Shown: one piece after another, positions 1 through 7,557 of the stretch
Position numbering within the stretch: position 1 is the stretch's first letter
How the letters are laid out: the number at the start of each line of letters is the position of its first letter
NCBI GenBank assembly: GCA_003512805.1
Contig: DOOK01000370.1
Location: forward strand, 1 to 9,927
Source: Erwinia sp.
GTDB lineage: Bacteria; Pseudomonadota; Gammaproteobacteria; Enterobacterales; Enterobacteriaceae
Reading direction: 5' to 3'
Length of the DNA stretch: 9,927 nucleotides
Position numbers and translations under genes: made by a program
The notes under the pieces: model-generated
What the model was told of the DNA's origin: nothing
Database searches by the model: none
What the model saw: only the letters and a program-made list of their open reading frames with translations

Positions 1-57
1 CTCAAGCCCATTCTTCTGGCATGGCAACGCCTTCAGGCGGGAAAGGGCGCCCAATAA
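1..57 (+). CDS. Possible 3' end of a convergent gene (partial, unidentified)
   Basis: From base 1 the plus strand reads 18 codons without a stop (LKPILLAWQRLQAGKGAQ) and then TAA at 55-57. The frame is cut by the left edge, so only this tail is visible and I do not recognise the protein. The stop lies just before the lpd terminator hairpin and 42 bases from the lpd stop, which is the arrangement expected of a convergent neighbour. In E. coli the convergent gene yacH follows lpd, but I cannot match this tail to YacH. An 18-codon open frame could also be chance. Confidence 0.3.
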   Translation, partial: LKPILLAWQRLQAGKGAQ

Positions 58-82
58 AAAACGGCCCCTTTCGGAGCCGTTT
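56..82 (-). terminator. Intrinsic terminator of lpd and the pdh operon
   Basis: Read on the minus strand, AAACGGC (82-76) pairs with GCCGTTT (65-59). A U-G wobble and two C-G pairs extend the stem to about 10 bp, closed by a GAAA tetraloop. Six T residues (61-56) overlap and follow the stem. It begins 17 bases after the lpd stop codon. On the plus strand only three T residues follow the stem, so it would terminate a convergent gene less well. Confidence 0.92.
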
Positions 83-99
83 CGAATACCGTGTAGCGC

Positions 100-1524
100 T
101 TACTTCTTCTTCGCTTTCGCGTTAGGCAGATCGGTGATGCTGCCTTCGAAGATTTCTGCCGCCAGGCCTACCGACTCGTGCAGCGTCGGGTGAGCGTGGA
201 TGGTCAATGCGATATCCTCGGCGTCACAGCCCATTTCAATAGCCAGGCCAATTTCACCCAGCAGCTCGCCGCCGTTGGTGCCGACAACGGCCCCGCCGAT
301 CACGCGATGCGTCTCTTTATCGAAAATCAGCTTGGTCATGCCGTCTGCGCAGTCGGAAGCAATAGCGCGGCCTGATGCCGCCCACGGGAAGGTCGCCGTC
401 TCGTAGCTGATGCCCTTCTCTTTCGCTTCTTTCTCGGTCAGACCCACCCAGGCAACTTCCGGCTCGGTGTAGGCGATGGATGGGATCACTTTTGGATCGA
501 AATAATGTTTCTTACCGGAGATCACTTCCGCCGCTACGTGGCCTTCGTGCACGCCTTTATGCGCTAGCATCGGCTGACCAACGATGTCGCCGATAGCGTA
601 AATGTGCGGCACGTTGGTACGCATCTGCTTGTCGACACGGATGAAGCCGCGGTCGTCCACTTCCACGCCCGCTTTGCCGGCATCCAGGCCTTTGCCGTTG
701 GGCACGCGACCAATCGCCACCAGCACCGCGTCGTAACGCTGCGGTTCAGCAGGGGCTTTTTTGCCTTCCATCGTGACGTAGATACCATCTTCTTTGGCTT
801 CTACCGCGGTCACTTTGGTTTCCAGCATCAGGTTAAACTGCTTCGCGATGCGTTTGGTGAAGACTTTCACCACGTCTTTATCGGCTGCAGGGATCACCTG
901 GTCGAACATCTCAACCACGTCAATCTGAGAACCCAGCGCGTGATAAACGGTGCCCATTTCCAGACCGATAATGCCGCCGCCCATGACCAGCAGGCGCTCA
1001 GGCACTTCTTTCAGTTCCAGCGCGGCAGTGGAATCCCACACGCGTGGATCTTCATGTGGAATGAATGGCAGCTGAATAGGACGAGAACCGGCAGCGATAA
1101 TCGCATTATCGAAGTTAATGGTGGTGCCGCCGTTTTCGCCGTCAACGAACATAGTGTTCGCGCCGGTGAACTTCGCTTCGCCGGTAACCACTTTCACTTT
1201 ACGGCCTTTCGCCATGCCTGCCAGACCGCCGGTCAGCTGGTTGATGACTTTTTCTTTCCAGGTACGGATTTTGTTGATGTCGGTTTGCGGCTTGCCGAAC
1301 ACCACGCCATGTTCTTCCAGCGCTTTGGCTTCTTCAATGACTTTTGCCACGTGCAGCAGCGCTTTGGAAGGGATACAGCCCACGTTCAGGCAAACGCCGC
1401 CCAGGGTGCTGTAACGCTCAACAATGACGGTCTCCAGACCTAAATCAGCAGCGCGGAAAGCCGCAGAGTAACCTGCCGGACCTGCCCCAAGTACCACGAC
1501 CTGAGTTTTAATTTCTGTACTCAT
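100..1524 (-). CDS. lpd: Dihydrolipoyl dehydrogenase, E3 of pyruvate dehydrogenase
   Basis: This FAD-dependent disulfide oxidoreductase reoxidises dihydrolipoyl groups on AceF and passes the electrons to NAD+. In enterobacteria the same E3 also serves the 2-oxoglutarate dehydrogenase complex and the glycine cleavage system. The protein is 474 residues, the E. coli length. The N-terminal FAD-binding GAGPAG is at residues 13-18, and the redox-active disulfide is CLNVGC (C45 and C50). A second nucleotide-binding GGGIIG motif lies near residue 183, and the dimer-interface catalytic pair is H445 and E450 in HPTLHE. Two ATG codons are adjacent (1527 and 1524). The second is chosen because AGAGG at 1534-1530 is 5 bases from it but only 2 from the first, and because it gives the E. 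coli N-terminus MSTEIK. It is last in the pdh operon, behind a terminator and its own probable promoter, so it can be made independently of aceEF. Confidence 0.97.
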   Translation of the reverse strand: MSTEIKTQVVVLGAGPAGYSAAFRAADLGLETVIVERYSTLGGVCLNVGCIPSKALLHVAKVIEEAKALEEHGVVFGKPQTDINKIRTWKEKVINQLTGGLAGMAKGRKVKVVTGEAKFTGANTMFVDGENGGTTINFDNAIIAAGSRPIQLPFIPHEDPRVWDSTAALELKEVPERLLVMGGGIIGLEMGTVYHALGSQIDVVEMFDQVIPAADKDVVKVFTKRIAKQFNLMLETKVTAVEAKEDGIYVTMEGKKAPAEPQRYDAVLVAIGRVPNGKGLDAGKAGVEVDDRGFIRVDKQMRTNVPHIYAIGDIVGQPMLAHKGVHEGHVAAEVISGKKHYFDPKVIPSIAYTEPEVAWVGLTEKEAKEKGISYETATFPWAASGRAIASDCADGMTKLIFDKETHRVIGGAVVGTNGGELLGEIGLAIEMGCDAEDIALTIHAHPTLHESVGLAAEIFEGSITDLPNAKAKKK

Positions 1525-1580
1525 CATGACCTCTTAGTTAACTGGAGGATATCCATCCACCGGTTCGTATTCAGGGCAAG

Positions 1581-1608
1581 AGTTTACAGAATTGTTAACA
1601 GAGTGCAA
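1581..1608 (-). promoter_or_regulatory. Candidate lpd promoter with ArcA-like repeats
   Basis: On the minus strand, TTGCAC (1608-1603) and TAAACT (1586-1581) are 16 bp apart. This would start a transcript near 1574 with a leader of about 50 bases. The spacer contains TGTTAAC and TGTAAAC 12 bp apart (1600-1582), which resembles the direct GTTAA-type repeats bound by ArcA-P. It is established for E. coli that lpd has its own promoter and is repressed by ArcA. The exact hexamers here are my reading, and the -35 match is weak (3 of 6). Confidence 0.5.
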
Positions 1609-1663
1609 ACAACCTGCCCTAAACCACTACAGCTTGTCGACTAAAACAGCGAGAGTCGGCTAT

Positions 1664-1686
1664 AAAAAGGCCGGCATACGCCGGCC
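1664..1686 (-). terminator. Intrinsic terminator between aceF and lpd
   Basis: On the minus strand a perfect 7-bp stem, GGCCGGC (1686-1680) and GCCGGCC (1675-1669), encloses a GTAT loop and is followed by five T residues (1668-1664). It starts 9 bases after the aceF stop. It should end part of the aceEF transcripts, with read-through supplying the rest of lpd mRNA, as known for E. coli. This would let E3 supply be set separately from E1 and E2. Confidence 0.88.
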
Positions 1687-1695
1687 AGAGTACTT

Positions 1696-3582
1696 TTACA
1701 TCACCAGTCGGCGAATATCGGCTAACAGGTTACCCACGATGGTGATAAAGCGGGCACCGTCAGCACCGTCGATAACGCGGTGGTCGAAGGAAAGAGAGAT
1801 TGGCATCATCAGACGCGGGGCAAACTCTTTCCCGTTCCAGACCGGCTCCATTGCAGATTTGGAGACGCCCAGGATAGCGACTTCCGGCGCGTTAACGATC
1901 GGCGCAAAATGCGTGGTGCCGAGTCCGCCAAGGCTGGAGATGGTAAAGCAGCCGCCCTGCATATCGCTGGCCGTCAGCTTACCGTCACGCGCTTTTTTCG
2001 ACGTCGCCATCAGCTCACGAGAAAGCTCGGTAATGCCTTTCTTGTTCACGTCTTTAAAGACCGGGACGACCAGGCCATTTGGCGTATCGACCGCCACGCC
2101 GATGTTGATATATTTTTTCAACGTCAGCGTCTGCGCGTCTTCAGAAAGCGAGCTGTTAAAGCGTGGCATCTGCTCCAGCGCCGCGGCAACTGCCTTCATG
2201 ATAAAGACGACCGGCGTGTATTTCACGTCCAGCTTGCGCTTCTCGGCTTCGGCGTTCTGCTGTTTACGGAACGCTTCCAGATCGGTGATATCGGTTTTAT
2301 CGAAGTGCGTAACGTGCGGGATCATCACCCAGTTACGGCTCAGGTTAGCACCAGAAATTTTCTGGATGCGGCCCAGCTCGACTTCTTCGATTTCACCAAA
2401 CTTGCTGAAGTCCACTTTCGGCCACGGCAGCATGCCTGGCAGACCGCCGCCGCTGGCAGCAGCCGGTGCGGTTTCAGCACGTTTCACCGCGTCTTTCACG
2501 TAGGTCTGCACGTCTTCTTTCAGGATACGGCCTTTACGGCCCGTTCCTTTCACCTTCGCCAGGTTAACGCCGAACTCGCGCGCCAGACGACGGATAACCG
2601 GCGTAGCATGGACGTAGGCATCGTTCTCAGAGAAGTCGCCTTTCGCTTCAGCTTTCGCCGGAGCCGGAGCAGCGGCCGGAGCCGCTTTGGCTTCCTGCTG
2701 CGCCGGGGCCGCTTCCTGTTTGGCTGCCGGAGCCGGTGCGGCACCTTCCACTTCAAAAATCATAATCAGCGAGCCGGTGCTGACTTTGTCGCCGGCCGCA
2801 ATTTTGATCTCTTTCACCGTACCGGAGAAGGGCGCAGGCACTTCCATAGAAGCCTTGTCGCCTTCTACGGTAATTAGCGACTGCTCGGCAGCCACTTTAT
2901 CGCCTACTTTCACCATCACTTCGGTGACTTCAACTTCGTCGCCGCCGATATCCGGTACCTGGACTTCTTTCGCGCCGCTGGCTGCCGCTGGTGCCGTTGC
3001 CGCTTCTTCTTTCATTGCTGGCTTCGGCGCTTCGGCCGGAGCGGCACCTTCTGCTTCGAAGACCATAATCAACGAGCCGGTGCTGACCTTGTCGCCGGCG
3101 GCGATTTTGATCTCTTTTACCGTACCGGCAAACGGCGCAGGCACTTCCATAGAAGCCTTGTCGCCTTCTACGGTGATCAGCGACTGCTCGGCCGCAACTT
3201 TGTCGCCAACCTTGACCAGGATCTCGGTGACTTCGACTTCATCACCCCCGATGTCCGGCACGTTGACTTCTTTGCTTTCCGCTTTGGCGGCAGGCGCGGA
3301 AGCTGGCTTCTCTTCCTTCGCTTCCGCTTTGGCAGGTGCTGCAGCCGTATCGGCCGATTCGAAGATCATGATCAGCGAGCCGGTTTCAACTTTGTCGCCG
3401 GTGGCAATTTTGATCTCTTTCACCACGCCCGCTTCCGGCGAAGGGACTTCCATAGAGGCTTTGTCGCCTTCTACGGTGATCAGCGACTGCTCGGCTTCCA
3501 CTTTATCGCCAACCTTGACCAGGATCTCGGTGACTTCCACTTCGTCGGAACCGATGTCCGGTACTTTAATTTCAATAGCCAT
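1696..3582 (-). CDS. aceF: Dihydrolipoyllysine acetyltransferase, E2 of pyruvate dehydrogenase
   Basis: This is the core of the pyruvate dehydrogenase complex. It takes the acetyl group from AceE on swinging lipoyl arms and transfers it to CoA. The protein is 628 residues, against 630 in E. coli. Three lipoyl domains lie at about 2-77, 104-178 and 205-279, each with a GDKAS turn carrying the lipoylated lysine (K41, K142, K243, exactly 101 residues apart). Ala/Pro-rich flexible linkers follow each domain. The peripheral subunit-binding domain is at about 322-362 ([16 protein letters not shown]), and the catalytic domain runs from about 390 to 628 with the active-site motif [13 protein letters not shown] (H601, D605). 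The start is 13 bases downstream of the aceE stop. The AAGAGG Shine-Dalgarno overlaps that stop codon, so translation is probably coupled to aceE. Confidence 0.98.
   Translation of the reverse strand: MAIEIKVPDIGSDEVEVTEILVKVGDKVEAEQSLITVEGDKASMEVPSPEAGVVKEIKIATGDKVETGSLIMIFESADTAAAPAKAEAKEEKPASAPAAKAESKEVNVPDIGGDEVEVTEILVKVGDKVAAEQSLITVEGDKASMEVPAPFAGTVKEIKIAAGDKVSTGSLIMVFEAEGAAPAEAPKPAMKEEAATAPAAASGAKEVQVPDIGGDEVEVTEVMVKVGDKVAAEQSLITVEGDKASMEVPAPFSGTVKEIKIAAGDKVSTGSLIMIFEVEGAAPAPAAKQEAAPAQQEAKAAPAAAPAPAKAEAKGDFSENDAYVHATPVIRRLAREFGVNLAKVKGTGRKGRILKEDVQTYVKDAVKRAETAPAAASGGGLPGMLPWPKVDFSKFGEIEEVELGRIQKISGANLSRNWVMIPHVTHFDKTDITDLEAFRKQQNAEAEKRKLDVKYTPVVFIMKAVAAALEQMPRFNSSLSEDAQTLTLKKYINIGVAVDTPNGLVVPVFKDVNKKGITELSRELMATSKKARDGKLTASDMQGGCFTISSLGGLGTTHFAPIVNAPEVAILGVSKSAMEPVWNGKEFAPRLMMPISLSFDHRVIDGADGARFITIVGNLLADIRRLVM
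2746..3579 (-). repeat. Triple in-frame lipoyl-domain repeat inside aceF
   Basis: Three tandem units of 303 bp (101 codons) encode the lipoyl domains and their linkers. Identity at DNA level is patchy. Units 2 and 3 share a perfect 41-base run (3134-3174 and 2831-2871). Units 1 and 2 share perfect 32-base runs (3506-3537 and 3203-3234) where unit 3 differs. Such exact repeats are substrates for homologous recombination, and lipoyl-domain number varies between bacterial E2 proteins. Confidence 0.9.
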
Positions 3583-3595
3583 TACTCTTTACCTC

Positions 3596-6259
3596 TTAGG
3601 CCAGACGCGGGTTGACTTTATCGGCATCGATATTGAATTTGGTGATCGCTTCTGCCACCACTTTCTTATCAATCTCACCGCGTTTAGCCAGTTCGCCCAG
3701 TGCTGCAACCACCACGTAAGACGCGTCCACTTCAAAGTGGTGACGCAGATTTTCGCGGCTGTCAGAACGACCGAAACCATCAGTACCCAGTACGCGATAA
3801 TCGCTGGCTGGAATGAAGGTACGGATCTGCTCGGCGAACAGTTTCATATAGTCGGTTGAAGCCACGGCCGGTGCGTCATGCATGATCTGCGCAACGTAAG
3901 GCACGCGAGGTTCTTCTGTTGGATGCAGCATGTTCCAGCGCTCGCAGTCCTGACCATCACGAGCCAGCTCGGTGAAGGAGGTCACGCTGTACACATCAGA
4001 GCCAACGCCGTAGTCTTTCGCCAGGATCTGAGCCGCTTCACGGACGTGACGCAGGATAGAGCCTGAACCCAGCAGCTGTACTTTACCTTTGCTGCCTTCT
4101 ACCGTATCAAGCAGATAGATACCTTTACGGATACCTTCTTCTGCACCGGCCGGCATGGCAGGCATGTGGTAGTTTTCGTTCAGCGTGGTGATGTAGTAGT
4201 AAATATTTTCCTGCGCTTCACCGTACATACGAACCAGACCGTCATGCATGATAACGGCAACTTCATAAGCGTAAGCCGGATCGTAGGAGATACAGTTAGG
4301 GATAGTCAGCGACTGAATGTGGCTGTGACCATCTTCATGCTGCAACCCTTCGCCGTTCAGCGTAGTACGGCCGGAGGTGCCGCCGACAAGGAAGCCGCGC
4401 GCCTGCTGGTCGCCTGCTGCCCAGCAGAGATCGCCGATACGCTGGAAGCCAAACATCGAATAGTAGATGTAGAACGGGATCATCGGCAGGTTGTTGGTGC
4501 TGTAAGACGTTGCCGCTGCCAGCCAGGATGCGCCTGCACCCAGTTCGTTGATGCCTTCCTGCAGGATCTGCCCTTTCTCATCTTCTTTGTAGTAGGCAAC
4601 CTGCTCACGGTCCTGCGGCGTATACTGCTGGCCGTTCGGGCTGTAAATACCGATTTGACGGAACAGGCCTTCCATACCAAAGGTACGCGCTTCGTCGGCG
4701 ATGATCGGCACCAGACGATCTTTGATCGACTGGTTCTTCAGCATCACGTTCAGGGCACGCACAAAGGCGATGGTGGTGGAGATCTCTTTGTTCTGCTCGT
4801 CCAGCAGCTGGCGGAAATCTTCCAGCGCAGGCATCTCCAGCTTCTCGCTGAAGTTCGGCTGACGCGTCGGCAGATAGCCACCCAGTTTCTCGCGCTGGCC
4901 GTGCAGATATTTGTACTCTTCAGACTCTTTATCGAAGGTGACGTACGGCAGGCTTTCGATTTTGTCATCTTCTACCGGCACGTTGAAACGATCGCGGATG
5001 TAGCGGACGCCATCCATGTTCATTTTCTTCACCTGGTGAGCGATGTTCTTGCCTTCCGCCGTGTCGCCCATACCATAGCCTTTAATGGTATGCGCCAGGA
5101 TCACCACCGGTTTGCCTTTGGTGTCCTGTGCTTTTTTCAGCGCCGCGTAGATTTTCTTCGGATCGTGGCCGCCACGGTTCAGCGCCCAAATCTCGTCGTC
5201 GGTCATGTCTTTGACCAGCTCGGCGGTCTCTGGATATTTACCGAAGAAGTGCTCGCGCACGTAGGCGCCATCGCGAGATTTAAAGGTCTGATAGTCACCG
5301 TCAACGGTTTCGTTCATCAGTTGGATAAGCTTACCGCTGGTATCTTTACGCAGCAGCTCGTCCCAGCGTCCGCCCCAGATAACCTTGATCACTTCCCAAC
5401 CGGCGCCGCCAAAAATGCCGTCCAGTTCGTTGATGATTTTGCCGTTACCGGTCACCGGACCGTCCAGGCGCTGCAGGTTACAGTTGATGATGAACACCAG
5501 GTTGTCCAGCTTCTCGCGGGTGGCGATAGTGATCGCGCCCTTGGATTCCGGCTCGTCCATCTCGCCGTCGCCCAGGAAGGCGTAAACGGTCTGCTGCGAG
5601 GTATCTTTCAGGCCACGGTGCTCAAGGTACTTAAGGAATTTCGCCTGATAGATCGCGCCGATTGGACCAAGGCCCATAGAAACGGTCGGGAACTGCCAGA
5701 ATTCCGGCATCAGTTTTGGATGCGGATAAGAGGACAGGCCTTTGCCGTGCACTTCCTGACGGAAGTTGTTCATCTGATCTTCGGTCAGGCGGCCTTCCAG
5801 GAAGGCACGCGCGTAAACGCCCGGCGAAATGTGACCCTGGAAATAGACCAGATCGCCGCCGTCTTTTTCGCTGCGCGCGCGGAAGAAGTGGTTAAAGCAC
5901 ACTTCATAGATAGTGGCCGAGGACTGGAAGGAAGACATATGGCCGCCCAGCTCCAGATCTTTCTTCGAGGCACGCAGAACGGTCATGATAGCGTTCCAGC
6001 GGATCGCGGAACGGATACGGCGTTCCAGCGAGGTATTACCCGGATAGTCAGGTTCGTCCTCAACGGCGATAGAGTTCACGTAGCTGCTGGCCCCAGTGCC
6101 TGCTGCTACCTTTACGCCGCCTTTGCGTGCTTCGCTCAACACCTGATCGATCAGGAACTGCGCGCGCTCCACGCCCTCTTCACGGATGACCGATTCGATC
6201 GCCTGTAGCCAGTCGCGAGTTTCAATCGGATCCACGTCATTGTGTAAACGTTCTGACAT
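3596..6259 (-). CDS. aceE: Pyruvate dehydrogenase E1 component, homodimeric type
   Basis: This thiamine-diphosphate enzyme decarboxylates pyruvate and reductively acetylates the lipoyl groups of AceF. The protein is 887 residues, identical in length to E. coli AceE. The thiamine-diphosphate/Mg motif starts at GDGE (G230-E233) and ends about 30 residues later at the N261 region (IINCNLQ). Other known active-site residues are in place: H107, H143, H408, E572 and H641; E. coli mature numbering is one lower for each. The N-terminal region that contacts the AceF binding domain is intact. The start is supported by AAGGAA at 6272-6267, 7 bases upstream. It lies 121 bases downstream of pdhR and is separated from it by a strong inverted repeat. 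aceF follows after 13 bases. I see no frameshift or missing residue. Confidence 0.98.
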   Translation of the reverse strand: MSERLHNDVDPIETRDWLQAIESVIREEGVERAQFLIDQVLSEARKGGVKVAAGTGASSYVNSIAVEDEPDYPGNTSLERRIRSAIRWNAIMTVLRASKKDLELGGHMSSFQSSATIYEVCFNHFFRARSEKDGGDLVYFQGHISPGVYARAFLEGRLTEDQMNNFRQEVHGKGLSSYPHPKLMPEFWQFPTVSMGLGPIGAIYQAKFLKYLEHRGLKDTSQQTVYAFLGDGEMDEPESKGAITIATREKLDNLVFIINCNLQRLDGPVTGNGKIINELDGIFGGAGWEVIKVIWGGRWDELLRKDTSGKLIQLMNETVDGDYQTFKSRDGAYVREHFFGKYPETAELVKDMTDDEIWALNRGGHDPKKIYAALKKAQDTKGKPVVILAHTIKGYGMGDTAEGKNIAHQVKKMNMDGVRYIRDRFNVPVEDDKIESLPYVTFDKESEEYKYLHGQREKLGGYLPTRQPNFSEKLEMPALEDFRQLLDEQNKEISTTIAFVRALNVMLKNQSIKDRLVPIIADEARTFGMEGLFRQIGIYSPNGQQYTPQDREQVAYYKEDEKGQILQEGINELGAGASWLAAATSYSTNNLPMIPFYIYYSMFGFQRIGDLCWAAGDQQARGFLVGGTSGRTTLNGEGLQHEDGHSHIQSLTIPNCISYDPAYAYEVAVIMHDGLVRMYGEAQENIYYYITTLNENYHMPAMPAGAEEGIRKGIYLLDTVEGSKGKVQLLGSGSILRHVREAAQILAKDYGVGSDVYSVTSFTELARDGQDCERWNMLHPTEEPRVPYVAQIMHDAPAVASTDYMKLFAEQIRTFIPASDYRVLGTDGFGRSDSRENLRHHFEVDASYVVVAALGELAKRGEIDKKVVAEAITKFNIDADKVNPRLA

Positions 6260-6302
6260 GGGGGTATTCCTTATCTGTGTCTAATACGTTGAATTGTCTG
6301 GA

Positions 6303-6350
6303 GCCTGTCTCTCTGTGCTCTGGCTTAGTGCAGAACACAGAGAGACAGGC
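6303..6350 (-). repeat. Perfect inverted repeat between pdhR and aceE
   Basis: The arms GCCTGTCTCTCTGTG (6303-6317) and CACAGAGAGACAGGC (6336-6350) are exact reverse complements, 15 bp each. After one mismatch, four further pairs (6319-6322 with 6331-6334) leave an 8-base loop. In the operon transcript this forms a stable hairpin 30 bases after the pdhR stop and 43 bases before the aceE start. No T-run follows on either strand, so it is not a standard intrinsic terminator. It may protect or process the mRNA between the regulator and the enzyme genes. I do not recognise it as a REP or ERIC element. Confidence 0.85.
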
Positions 6351-6380
6351 CCTTCGTGGTTGTCGCGTTATGGTTACGCG

Positions 6381-7145
6381 TTAATCCTTACGCTGCTGTA
6401 ATCGGCGCAGAGAGCGCTCTCTTCGGCTCTGTTCCCGGCTTCTGTCCAGCAATATTTCCTCGATAAACGCCAGATGGCGGTGTGAGGCTTCGCGTGCCTT
6501 TTCGGGTTCGCGCGCCACAATCGCCTCGAAAATACTGGCGCGGTGACCGCTCACTTTTGCCAGCATTTCGCGGCGCGAGTAGAGCAATTCAAAATTCTGT
6601 CGGACGTTCTGTTGCAGCATTGGCCCCATTGAGCGTAGCAAATGCAGCAGCACCACATTATGCGCCGCCTCTGTGACAGCTATCTGATACTGCATAACCG
6701 CATTGGCTTCGGCATCAAGGTCGCCGCTCGCCTGCGCGGTCTGGATTTGCAGATGGCAATCCCGGATCCGCTCCAGATCTTCTTCCGTTCCCCGTAGCGC
6801 CGCATAGTAGGCCGCGATTCCTTCGAGCGCGTGACGCGTTTCCAGCAGGTCGAACTGGGATTCCGGGTGCTCGGCCAGTAGCTCTACCAGCGGATCGCTC
6901 AGACTTTGCCACAGATTGGTTTGCACAAAAGTCCCACCGCCCTGACGGCGCAGCAGTAAACCTTTTGCTTCCAGACGCTGGATAGCTTCACGCAAAGAGG
7001 GACGGGAGACATCGAACTGTTTAGCCAGCTCGCGTTCAGGAAGGAGCTTTTCACCGGGACGCAGCGTCCCTTCCATAATCAAGGACTCAAGCTGCTGCTC
7101 GATAGCATCGGATAGCTTTGGTTGGCGGATTTTGCTGTAGGCCAT
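6381..7145 (-). CDS. pdhR: Pyruvate-responsive GntR-family repressor of the pdh operon
   Basis: PdhR binds operators near pdhR and other respiratory genes and is released by pyruvate, so the complex is made when pyruvate accumulates. The protein is 254 residues, as in E. coli. The winged helix-turn-helix covers about residues 10-75 ([39 protein letters not shown] region), and the effector-binding FCD-type helical domain covers about 95-235. Residues QYQI near 152-155 stand where many FCD proteins have the metal-binding D-x-x-F-H, as in E. coli PdhR. Two adjacent ATG codons occur at 7148 and 7145. The second gives the E. coli N-terminus MAYSKIR and a workable distance from AAGAAGGG. The gene is preceded by a perfect PdhR operator, implying autoregulation. 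Confidence 0.97.
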   Translation of the reverse strand: MAYSKIRQPKLSDAIEQQLESLIMEGTLRPGEKLLPERELAKQFDVSRPSLREAIQRLEAKGLLLRRQGGGTFVQTNLWQSLSDPLVELLAEHPESQFDLLETRHALEGIAAYYAALRGTEEDLERIRDCHLQIQTAQASGDLDAEANAVMQYQIAVTEAAHNVVLLHLLRSMGPMLQQNVRQNFELLYSRREMLAKVSGHRASIFEAIVAREPEKAREASHRHLAFIEEILLDRSREQSRRERSLRRLQQRKD

Positions 7146-7175
7146 CATCCCTTCTTCGTGCCGTTTGCCCGAGTA

Positions 7176-7192
7176 AATTGGTCATACCAATT
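7176..7192 (-). promoter_or_regulatory. PdhR operator
   Basis: On the minus strand the site reads AATTGGTATGACCAATT. It has perfect 7-bp dyad arms around ATG and matches the established PdhR consensus TTGGT-N3-ACCA with extended flanks. It sits about +11 to +27 relative to the predicted pdhR start point, where a bound repressor would block early transcription, as in E. coli. Confidence 0.93.
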
Positions 7193-7208
7193 GCAAAAAG
7201 GAGCCGGT

Positions 7209-7237
7209 AAAGTAACAAAGTATTCACCTGATGTCTA
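7209..7237 (-). promoter_or_regulatory. Predicted pdhR-aceEF promoter
   Basis: On the minus strand, TAGACA (7237-7232, 5 of 6 matches to the -35 consensus) is 17 bp from TACTTT (7214-7209, a weak -10). The start point would be near 7202, giving a leader of about 57 bases that begins just upstream of the PdhR operator. The good spacing and the operator position support it. Confidence 0.65.
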
Positions 7238-7557
7238 TATGGCAACGGCGCAAAACCAGACGCATGTCTCGTTTTATAAGCACAAATTAACACCTTATAA
7301 TCGGCTCAACGCAGCAGAAAGAATGTTAAAAAAATTAACTTTTTTGAAGGCGGCCAGTTATTTATCACACCGCGTCCATGCCGTCATAAGTAAAACCAAT
7401 TCGTCTTTGTGAATCGTTTGTGACAAAAACAAACGGCACAAAAACAGATTTTTTTTATGGCAATCCCGGCTTTAACAGAAAGCGAGTGCATTACCTGCCG
7501 CTTATCATTATTCTTGTCGCGAAAGTAGAGGCAGGCCCGCTTTTGCGGGATTAGCTA
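7238..7557. promoter_or_regulatory. Divergent pdhR-aroP control region, AT-rich part
   Basis: I find no convincing gene here. Visible elements are as follows. An inverted repeat TTATAAG (7274-7280) and CTTATAA (7294-7300) spans 27 bp. ArcA-like decamers occur on the minus strand: TGTTAATTTG (7292-7283) and AGTTAATTTT (7340-7331). The latter lies in a palindrome, GTTAA-A5-TTAAC (7325-7339). TTTGTGA occurs twice, 11 bp apart (7406-7412 and 7417-7423), resembling CRP half-sites in tandem rather than a proper palindrome. A short CCCGC-TTTT-GCGGG hairpin (7536-7549) has no T-run. ArcA, CRP and FNR act on the E. coli pdh promoter, but assignment to these sequences is inference. Confidence 0.4.

Noticed and set aside
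604..2877. Long plus-strand frames opposite lpd and aceF (604-1443, 1592-2503, 1780-2877)
   Set aside because: All are antisense to well-identified conserved genes, and one crosses the aceF terminator. None resembles a known protein.
2746..3579. Regular 303-bp repeats considered as a non-coding tandem array or CRISPR-like array
   Set aside because: They are in frame, code for three lipoyl domains, and are the normal architecture of enterobacterial AceF.
2687..3859. A 390-codon open frame on the plus strand opposite aceF and the end of aceE
   Set aside because: Its Ser/Thr/Ala-rich repeats are the reverse reading of the three lipoyl domains and their Ala/Pro linkers, and it crosses a gene junction.
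4166..6208. A 680-codon open frame on the plus strand opposite aceE
   Set aside because: It is the mirror of the strongly biased codon use in aceE. The product is rich in His, Arg, Val and Phe with no recognisable domain, and no separate control signals are seen.
6364..6383. Direct repeat CGCGTTA twice, 13 bases apart, at the end of pdhR
   Set aside because: Seven bases is short, one copy overlaps the pdhR stop codon, and no partner sites are seen.
7122..7412. A 96-codon plus-strand frame starting inside pdhR and crossing the divergent control region
   Set aside because: It overlaps the pdhR start, the PdhR operator and the promoter, has no ribosome-binding site and has random-looking composition.
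7536..7549. CCCGC-TTTT-GCGGG hairpin upstream of aroP as a terminator or attenuator
   Set aside because: The stem is only 5 bp, there is no following T-run on either strand, and no leader peptide is visible.
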